Part shown: piece by piece, positions 22,754 to 30,019 of the stretch
Position numbering within the stretch: position 1 is the stretch's first letter
Layout of the letters: every line of letters begins with the position of its first letter
Notes under the pieces: generated by a model
Database searches by the model: none
What the model was told of the DNA's origin: nothing
What the model saw: the letters and a program-made list of their open reading frames with translations, nothing else
Origin: Rebecca billardiae RCC1528
Lineage: Eukaryota; Haptophyta
Length of the DNA: 64,000 nucleotides
Direction of reading: 5' to 3'
Assembly (NCBI GenBank): GCA_965240325.2
Contig: OZ251227.1
Coordinates: forward strand, 992,001-1,056,000
Program-made: the position numbers and the translations under genes

Positions 22754-22971
22754 CCGGGAACAACGACAGGCCAATCACAGCCGATGAAGTCGCAAATCTG
22801 CTTCGTCATCACGAAAATAATCACGACCCACGGACTGCTTCGAACACGCTGCGCACACGGACGCCGCAAACCGACACGGCGGGAGAGTGCCGTGGAGGCG
22901 GGAAGAGGAGTGGCCGGCCGCTGGGGCGACGGTCGAGGCGGGAAGCGGAACGGCCACCTGGGGGCTACAGT

Positions 22972-23748
22972 ATGCTCAACGCGGTGGCGCAGCATTCGCA
23001 CAAGGTGAGCGCGCACTACAATACACACTGTGCGAGCAGCTCGCACGACTGCGAGGAGCTCGAATCACTCGTGACGCGCGCCGTGCTCTCCACGGCCATG
23101 CTCCACGGCCTCCTGCTCGCAGACGCGTTCGGTGTGAGCGCACTCGTGCGGCTGCAGCTTGGTGCGCTGGCCAACTGGGTGATGTCTTTAGCGAGGAGAC
23201 TGCCGCCAGTGCTCAGCCCGACAACATACACGACTTGCCTCTTCACGATTGTCGGACGCGGCACGCACCTCCTGCGCGCGAAGCACGCAAACACGCTGGT
23301 CGAGGAGTTCATCGAGGAGCTGCACTTGCTGCTCTCGCTCTGGTCGGGCGGCTTATCGTGGCTCTTCTCGTCGCTCGGCACCATCCTGAACTGGTGGCTC
23401 GTCGCGGACTGGATCGTCCTCATCTACGGCTGCGTGCAGTACGTCCGCGGCCTGCGCCGAGAGCTCGAGCGCGAGCCGGAGCTCATGCGAGTCGCACGCA
23501 AAGCGCGGGACCGGATTGGCCGGCGCACCCCTGTGGAGCAGCGGGAGCCAGAGCTCGACGACACCTGCGCGATCTGCCTGGACGATCTGGCGCCGTCCGA
23601 AGCGGGCGGCGTCTCGCGCACGAGCGAGCTGACGTTCTGCAAGTTTGGCTGCGGCAAGGCATGCCACCAGCGCTGCCTGCGGCAGTGGCTCGCGTACTCA
23701 CAGCGTTGCCCCAATTGCCTGACGCACTGGCAGCGTGCTCACGAGTGA
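22972..23748 (+). CDS. Membrane-associated RING-type zinc-finger protein (putative E3 ubiquitin ligase)
   Basis: 258 aa. Hydrophobic stretches lie at about 38-60 and about 121-158 (LLLSLWSGGLSWLFSSL, WWLVADWIVLIYGCVQYV), followed by a basic linker and a C-terminal RING at about 200-250: CAICLDDL, then FCKFGCGKACHQRCLRQWL, then CPNC. The central knuckle is CGKACHQRC and not the usual CGHxFHxxC, so the fourth ligand is moved or replaced. A similar arrangement occurs in the RING of MAP3K1 and ZSWIM2 proteins. No SWIM or kinase domain is present. Likely anchored in a membrane with the RING facing the cytosol; substrate unknown. Confidence 0.7.
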   Translation: MLNAVAQHSHKVSAHYNTHCASSSHDCEELESLVTRAVLSTAMLHGLLLADAFGVSALVRLQLGALANWVMSLARRLPPVLSPTTYTTCLFTIVGRGTHLLRAKHANTLVEEFIEELHLLLSLWSGGLSWLFSSLGTILNWWLVADWIVLIYGCVQYVRGLRRELEREPELMRVARKARDRIGRRTPVEQREPELDDTCAICLDDLAPSEAGGVSRTSELTFCKFGCGKACHQRCLRQWLAYSQRCPNCLTHWQRAHE

Positions 23749-24619
23749 CCACTGCCGGCGAAGTGATGCTGCCGCCACGCCCAGGTCGTGCCAGGATGGG
23801 TAAGTGATAGTGCCCGCTAGCACACCGTGTAACTATCTTAGGAACTCTCAATTAGGGACTTACTATGATAATATGAAGCCGTGAAGCGCCAGTCTTATAC
23901 TTTATAATAATAGTAAATAATTGCGTCGCCCGATATTCTTGAATATATTAAATTGACGCCGGTAGCTCCGATGTAGTAGCCCTGCATCCGATTAGCGGTT
24001 AGTGCTGTCTGCTGAGCCCGTACTTCCGTCAGTCTTCTGCCCGATCAGCCAAGTCCGAGCGCAGTTTATTACTGGCGGACCATTTCTGGGCCATCGTCAC
24101 CGTCGTCACCGGGTGACGACTGACGAGCCCCGAGCCGTCGAGCGCGGCCCGGGTCGCACTCGTGATCGGACGAGCCGCGGCCCACTGCGGCTGACGAGTG
24201 ACGACGGTGAGTGACGATGATGATGCCAGTAGCATCAGCAGCATTGGTTTCACTTGATGATCAGATGAAGACGATCGTCACATAACTACTAGGAGAATAG
24301 TTCAAAGCCTCGGAATTGTCCGATGATTACAAAGGCCATGCCCAGAGCCCTTCCGGCCTTCACGAGACGCGCACGGGCGGCAGGACCGCCGCCCGGCGCC
24401 GCCGCCCGCCGGCGGCTGGAGATCCGGGCCAACACACGCCGTGACACGGGCACGGTGCGGGCCGGTCAGCTGGCGGCCGCTGACATTGGCAGTGCAGCAC
24501 CTGGCTGGGGCGTTGGTGAGGGCTGCGAAGGCGCCTGGCCGCATGGGGGCCGGCCGTCACTGACAGTGGTCATATTAAAGCCAGGCACCAAAGGCTGGAG
24601 ATTTCGAGCGACGTTTCAT
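23749..24619. other. Intergenic, AT-rich near 23830-23960, nothing recognised
   Basis: Follows the RING stop. AT-rich for about 130 bp, then GC-rich with short unbiased frames. No gene or repeat boundary is supported. Confidence 0.4.
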
Positions 24620-24760
24620 TCACTCCTTCTGAGATGCACTGGCTTTGAAAGGATTCGGCCACTTGGAGTCTCCCTTCCAGATGACCAGCAGCAGGGGCAA
24701 GCTCACAGCCCCAAGGAGAAGCTGCACACGAAGCTGTTGTGCAGCTTTCTTCGACACCAT
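24620..24760 (-). CDS. Possible small single-pass membrane protein
   Basis: 46 aa starting MVSKKAAQQLRVQ, in a GCGATGG context. One hydrophobic helix (LLLGAVSLPLLLVIW) is followed by KGDSKWPNPF and a polar end. The N-terminal basic/amphipathic start and single TM resemble small organelle-membrane subunits, but I recognise no family. The codon just upstream follows CACACGCAG, which could be a splice acceptor, so this may be the last exon of a larger gene. Evidence is composition and layout only. Confidence 0.3.
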   Translation of the reverse strand: MVSKKAAQQLRVQLLLGAVSLPLLLVIWKGDSKWPNPFKASASQKE

Positions 24761-24978
24761 CGCCTGCGTGTGATGAGGCTGGCAGGCACTCGATGCAGCT
24801 GTCGCACAATGCTTTGAACGTCTAGGCCACTGCCCCTGCTCGACCGACTGAAGGTCCCGCGACCAGATCGGCCCGCACTCTATCGCCTCGTCGCGAGGAT
24901 CGAGCGTCGTCGGCGGAGCGACACGGCTCACACGCGCGCGATTTGCGAGATGCGCTGGGCGACAGCTGTGCATCCGGG

Positions 24979-26084
24979 CAAGGGAGGTCCGGGCCGGGAG
25001 CTCCCAGCGAGCGGCCAGCGCGACATCACCTCAAGGTTTTTCCTGAGCGCCGGGCGGCAGCGGCGGCGAGGGCGGTGCTCCGCTGGCGGGGCGCGCACGG
25101 GGCACGGCGCTGCGGGCGCGGATGTGTCCGCAGAGCCGGCGCGTGCGGACGGGCTGTTGCGGGAGAGCATCTGGCGCCCTCCTGCGCCGCGCGCATTGCG
25201 CCACGCCTCTTTCGCCTTGACTCAGGGCAGCGCGCACATGCGCGCTGCGTCAAGGCCAGCCTTGCCGCGCCGCAGCCGACCGCACGCGCGCCGTGCGCGG
25301 CGTGGTCGGGAAGGAACGGGCGCGGCTGCCGGGCGAGATGGCGACATCACGTGCGCACGCCATGTCGTCCCGCGGCGCCGCGAAAGGGCGCGATAACGGA
25401 TCCGCACAGCTGTTGACGAGTGCTGATTTCTTGCCGTGCCTGAAGCCAGACCTGAGCTCGAAAAAGATGATGAAAGTGCATCAGCGCGAGGAAAGCGTCG
25501 CACCCAGCACTTCTACATGGCCACGTGGTGATGGACATTCATGTAAGAGTAGTCCGCGTGCCCGTCTGGCACTGTTCTGTGTCTCAATGATCGTCCCGAC
25601 AAGGGTCGCGACCGCGAGGCCGTGCAGACCATTTGAGACAACTCGAAGAGGCGTGCAAACGGACCGGCGACACGCTCGTCAAGGCGTGGCGGGGCGGCAT
25701 GGCGTGCGCACGTGATGTCGCCATCTCGCCCGGCAGCCACGCCCGTTCCTTCCCGACCACGCCGCGCACGGCGCGCGCGCGGTCGGCTGCGGCGCGGCAA
25801 GGCTGGCCTTGACGCGGCGCGCATGTGCGCGCTGCCCTGAGTCAAGGCGAAAGAGGCGTGGCGCAATGCGCGCGGCGCAGGAGGGCGCCAGATGCTCTCC
25901 CGCAACAGCCCGTCCGCACGCGCCGGCTCTGCGGGCACATCCGCGCCCGCAGCGCCGTGCCCCGTGCGCGCCCCGCCAGCGGAGCACCGCCCTCGCCGCC
26001 GCTGCCGCCCGGCGCTCAGGAAAAAACCTTGAGGTGATGTCGCGCTGGCCGCTCGCTGGGAGCTCCCGGCCCGGACCTCCCTTG
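24979..26084. mobile_element. Foldback (long inverted repeat) DNA element FB1 with 7-bp target-site duplication
   Basis: Arms at 24979-25364 and 25698-26084 are reverse complements with about five differences noticed over ~386 bp (about 98-99%). The spacer is ~333 bp and has no transposase. Termini are CAAGGGAGGTCCGGG and its complement. The 7-mer ATCCGGG directly abuts both ends (24972-24978 and 26085-26091), a perfect target-site duplication. The terminus and an internal landmark (ATCACCTC followed by a T-run) are shared with the element at 52837-53913, so both belong to one family. It is non-autonomous as seen; the superfamily is unassigned. A transcript through it would fold into a ~386-bp hairpin. 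Confidence 0.9.
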
Positions 26085-26124
26085 ATCCGGGAAATAGGCG
26101 GAAGATGATTGCATCCCGACGACG

Positions 26125-27531
26125 ATGGCTGACGGTTGGAGCTTGCTGTTCACGTTCACCGTGCTGTTCGCCTTTGCCACGCTGTTCGCGCAGTGCTTGC
26201 TCATCGTCCCTGAGCACGTGACGTACTTGCCATCCGCCAACGTCTCTACCGTTTCGCAACCCGCGATCGCGCGACATGCCGGTGCCGCCAGGCGCCCTGC
26301 GCGACACAACTTCACACAGGAGGGGGCTAAGGCAGTAGCTCCCGGGGCGGCTCTGCGAGCGAGCGCTTCGGGCGCAGGTGCGGGCAGACTAGAGGCGCGA
26401 CGGCCAGGTGGTTCACGCTTTGATCAGCCCCGCTCTCTGCCGACCACGAGGATCCCGTCGATGCGCAAGCCAGCGGCAGGAGGCGCTGCTGCCGGCAGCA
26501 CGCTGAGCGTGTGGGATGGCGGGGCCTCGGAGGAGCCTGTGCACGTCGTGCTCGCCGCCGACCGGAAGCACCTGGTCGGCTTCCTGGGTGTGATCAACTC
26601 GGCGCGTGCGCACACCAAGCGCCCGCAGCTGCTCCATTTCCACCTTGTCGTACCAGCCGGCACCGAGCAGGCGACGAGCGCGTTTGTGCGCTGCCGCGGG
26701 CTGTCGCTCGCAGACGGAACCGTGCGCGTGGTCGGCTTCGACACGTCCCGCCTGGCCGGGATCATCCGCGTGCAGGCGACGGCAAAGATGACGGGCAATC
26801 TGTCCAGCCCGCTCAACTACGCGCGCTTCTTCATGCCCGAGCTCGTGCCCGGCGCGCGCATGATTGCGTACCTGGACGTGGACGTGGTGGTGCGCGGGGA
26901 CCTGGTCAAGCTCGCGCGGACGGTGCGGCTGTCCCCGGGGCTCGTGGCGGCGGCCGTGCCGCGCGAGCTCGCGAGTTTCGCGTACAAGCGGTACCCGAAG
27001 GCCGCCAAGCTCTTCGCACAGCGGCGGGGCAAGCCGTTTGACCCCAGTGAGCGCACGTTCAACGCGGGCCTGTTTCTGATCGACGCAGCGCGCTGGCAGG
27101 CGCTGGGGCTGACCGAGGAGGCAGTGTGGTGGCTGCGGCAGAATGCGCGCTCGCCGAGCGGGCTGTGGAAGCTGGGGTCGCAGCCGCCGCTACACCTGAT
27201 CCTCTACAAGCGATGGGCGCGGCTGCCGTCCAACTGGAACCTCGATGGACTCGGGCGCAAGAAGGGGGTCCGAGAAGCTGATCGCCGGGCCGCGAAGCTG
27301 CTGCACTGGACCGGCAGGCACAAGCCGTGGCTGGACGACGGCTACTACCAGCAGGAGTGGACGCCATACCAGGGGCTCACTCAGCCATGCGCGGGGCAAG
27401 GCGAGTGCAGGGCTGACGCTGGCCCGCGCGAGGCACCGTGCAAATGCGCACCAGGCATACAACACGATCTATGCGAACCCTCAACCCAGGCACGGGCGGC
27501 ATCGCGCAGACTCAGTCTCAGCTACGAGTAG
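26125..27531 (+). CDS. Golgi-type GT8 glycosyltransferase with C-terminal EGF-like segment
   Basis: 468 aa, type II topology: short N-terminus, TM at about 6-28 (LLFTFTVLFAFATLFAQCLLIV), stem, then a family-8 retaining glycosyltransferase domain from about 135 to 410. Motifs: VHVVLAADRKHLVGFLGVINS, NLSSPLNYARFFMPEL, the metal-binding DxD in YLDVDVVVRGDL (about 249-258), FNAGLFLIDAARW, and LLHWTGRHKPW. The ending (CAGQGECRA...CKCAPGIQHDLC, about 420-450) has EGF-like cysteine spacing, unusual for GT8 enzymes. Plant relatives (GAUT/GATL) transfer galacturonic acid or other sugars onto cell-wall polymers; donor and acceptor cannot be read here. The start codon lies only 34 bp beyond the FB1 target-site duplication, so the foldback sits in its promoter or 5' UTR. 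Confidence 0.82.
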   Translation: MADGWSLLFTFTVLFAFATLFAQCLLIVPEHVTYLPSANVSTVSQPAIARHAGAARRPARHNFTQEGAKAVAPGAALRASASGAGAGRLEARRPGGSRFDQPRSLPTTRIPSMRKPAAGGAAAGSTLSVWDGGASEEPVHVVLAADRKHLVGFLGVINSARAHTKRPQLLHFHLVVPAGTEQATSAFVRCRGLSLADGTVRVVGFDTSRLAGIIRVQATAKMTGNLSSPLNYARFFMPELVPGARMIAYLDVDVVVRGDLVKLARTVRLSPGLVAAAVPRELASFAYKRYPKAAKLFAQRRGKPFDPSERTFNAGLFLIDAARWQALGLTEEAVWWLRQNARSPSGLWKLGSQPPLHLILYKRWARLPSNWNLDGLGRKKGVREADRRAAKLLHWTGRHKPWLDDGYYQQEWTPYQGLTQPCAGQGECRADAGPREAPCKCAPGIQHDLCEPSTQARAASRRLSLSYE

Positions 27532-27816
27532 CTACTATCTTCGAGTAGCCTAACGAGTAGCCTAAATAACTGCTCCTACTGTAAGCGCTAAGTCCTATAT
27601 ATATATAACTGCTTTGAAAAGCTATCTAGCGTGTCTGACGATTATGGCAGTCTGAGCAGCGTCGTCTGACAACGGCGGCGAATGATGATGCTGACGAAGC
27701 CTGACGATACTATGGACTCATATACGATCGCGGGCCGTCCGGGCCGAATCGGGCGATGATGCCAATAATTTAGTATATATATATTATTGATATATATATT
27801 AATGCGCAGAATATAT
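27532..27816. other. AT-rich spacer
   Basis: TA-rich tracts around 27595-27610 and 27770-27825; nothing else seen. Confidence 0.5.
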
Positions 27817-28243
27817 ATATTATGGCGCACGCCCCCCCCCCCGAAAGGTCTGAGCGTGAGCGAAAGCCGGGGGGGGGGCGGCGCACGTGCTCCGCAAAAT
27901 CAAAAAGAGGATGCGCGCAGGATTTTGGGGATTTTTGTGGGTGGCCTTGCCGTACGTATGAGTGGATTTCGCTGCCAATGATTGCGTTTGTAGTAGATGC
28001 TAATTTTAACGATAGTAACACTTAGGGGAATGCCGGGTGGAATAGCATATAACACCAGCCGTGTGTTCGAACATTCCGTCATAGTAAGATGCTTGAATTG
28101 TAAGAGCCTGAAACAGCTCGCCAACCATAGAAAAGAGAGGTTGAGTCAGATTTTATGTCGCTTGAAGTAAAGAATTATTATGCCGGCATCTGAAGTCATG
28201 ATTCATGAACCGTCGCTTCTCAGTGGCGGATATCATCAGGTTA
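27817..28243 (-). repeat. Dispersed ~425-bp repeat, copy B (inverted relative to copy A)
   Basis: Reverse-complement match of 3078-3499 with small indels. The block from the C/G-run end through AAAATTAGCATCTAC and GTTCGAACA to AACCTGATGATATCC is retained. With the outer module at 29807-29865 it forms a nested inverted set facing 1384-1444 and 3078-3499. Confidence 0.85.
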
Positions 28244-28398
28244 AGGCCGTTAACTCGTTAAGCCCCTTGTTAAAAGCCCCTTGATTACCCTTGATTCATA
28301 CACGGGTAATATCTTTTAAAGCCGGAAGGCGCTCAAAATACCCAAGTGGGCGCACTGGGTGCCGGGTGGCCCGCGAAGTAAAGTACAGTTTACTATTA

Positions 28399-29149
28399 TT
28401 AACGTGCACACTTGGTTAACATTTTATCGGTGACGACTAGAATCAAGAGATCTTCAACTGAAACGTGATTTGGACGTCGAAGAGGCACGCACGGCCCAAG
28501 GCCGAAGAGGCACGGCTCGTTGCTTGCGGTTGGCAATGCGGGGTGCTGCACTGCACAGGCGCGGTGCGACGGGGAGCATTCCTTCTCCCGGGCGGCCACC
28601 ACGGCCTCGGAGGTGGTGAGGAACGCGTCGGCGACCACGGCGTGGACCACCTCCGTCGCGCCGGACACCCCGGTCGCCCCTCACCGGACTCCACCCTCGC
28701 CGCGCGCTGACCGTTTGCCGGTCGAGCCGTGCTTGCTGTGCTGCCTGCGCGGCCCGGCGCGTGCCCCCGCGTGGTGCCACAAGGCGGGTGCAGACGTGGC
28801 GGCGCGGTGGTGCGTGCGATCGGGGGACCCCACCTGAACTACGACACGGCTGCGCGCGCTCATCCGTGCTCATCACGGTGGTGGACGCGCGACTCGACGC
28901 GCGCATCGAGCGCGGCAGGCCGGCACGGCTCGGCTCGGCAGCCTGCTCGAGGCGCGAAGGCGCGCACCGCGCGCTGCCCGTGGGCGCGACGAGATGGTGC
29001 ATCATCGCGCTACTTGCCATCTTCCTCTCGCCACGCCTTCGACACGATGGCTGCGACTGCTGCTCGGAGGCGCGCTCCGGGGGGCTCACGCACGCGTTCA
29101 GAATTCGAGCTCGGCGGTGACCGCGTGGACGAGGGGCAGCGCGGTGCAC
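28399..29149 (-). CDS. Possible exons of an unidentified gene
   Basis: Two minus-strand stretches show strong G/C third-position bias: about 28830-29010 (from MHHLVAPTGSARCAPS, ending at a GT donor after TTCAG) and about 28540-28680 (TEVVHAVVADAFLTTSEAV, continuing to a stop at 28399). They are in different frames and would have to be spliced. Candidate GT donors exist (TTCAG/GTGGGG, TCCG/GTGAGG), but I could not find a join that connects them. No family recognised; a decayed gene is equally possible. Confidence 0.25.
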
Positions 29150-29151
29150 GG

Positions 29152-29613
29152 TGGCGGAGCGCGTGCGGAGCGCAGCCTACACCTACTACACGCTCCATCC
29201 AGACACATCGCGCATGCTCGCGCGACCTCCTCGGTCCATCACGCGCGCGTGCGCGCGCGAGCAGGTTTCGGCAGCTGCCGGGCGCGAGCGAGCACGGCGC
29301 GCCGCGTTGGCGCGCGCGCACCGATACCCGTGCGCAGCTCGACGAGCGAGCGCGGTGTGTTTCGACGCGTATGGAGAGACGCGGTGCATCGGGGTGGAGC
29401 GCGTGCGGAGCGCAGCCTACACCTACTACACGCTCCATCCAGACACATCGCGCATGCTCGCGCGACCTCCTCGGTCCATCACGCGCCCGTGCGCGCGCGA
29501 CGGCAGGTGTGCACTCAGTGCAGCCGCCGGGCGCGAGCACGGCGCGCCGCGTTGGCGCGCGCGCACCGATACCCGTGCGCAGCTCGACGAGCGAGCGCGG
29601 TGGGGTTCGATGC
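29152..29613. repeat. Tandem direct duplication, ~240-bp period
   Basis: The stretch at about 29152-29373 (GGAGCGCGTGCGGAGCGCAG... to GACGAGCGAGCGCGGTG) recurs at about 29393-29613. The first ~100 bp and last ~75 bp of the units are identical, with a diverged middle containing small indels. It lies upstream of the possible minus-strand exons. Confidence 0.8.
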
Positions 29614-29806
29614 CGCCGACCACCTCTGGCTCGGTCGCGCTCACGAGGCTGGTCGCGGGCCTAATCGTGCCGTGTATTGGCTGCCTGCTCGGTCATTGGT
29701 GAACTCGCGACGCCGACTACAAGTACAACCGCGAGTACGGTTACACGTATTCTGGTAGGCATGCTGTGATTGTGACGAGTTTATGCAACTGTGATATTCT
29801 GTACAT

Positions 29807-29865
29807 AGGGCCGTGCGCCCTCAACTTCGTTGTTCACTACCCGAAGATCGGCGTAGCCGATCATT
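29807..29865 (-). repeat. Outer inverted-repeat module, right copy
   Basis: Reverse complement of 1384-1444 with one core mismatch (AGTAAACAAC versus AGTGAACAAC). On the plus strand it could be read as ALNFVVHYPKIGVADH, but no larger frame supports coding. Confidence 0.75.
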
Positions 29866-30019
29866 ATAATTATATATCATCAATTTCAATATATCTGACA
29901 TTGTCATCATCGGCGTCAGCATCACTGGTCGTCAGCACTGGCAGTCGTAATCCTACTGCGCACGAAACTATACTTCTGACGAGCAGAATCTGAATTATTC
30001 TGCTGAGATATCACACCAT

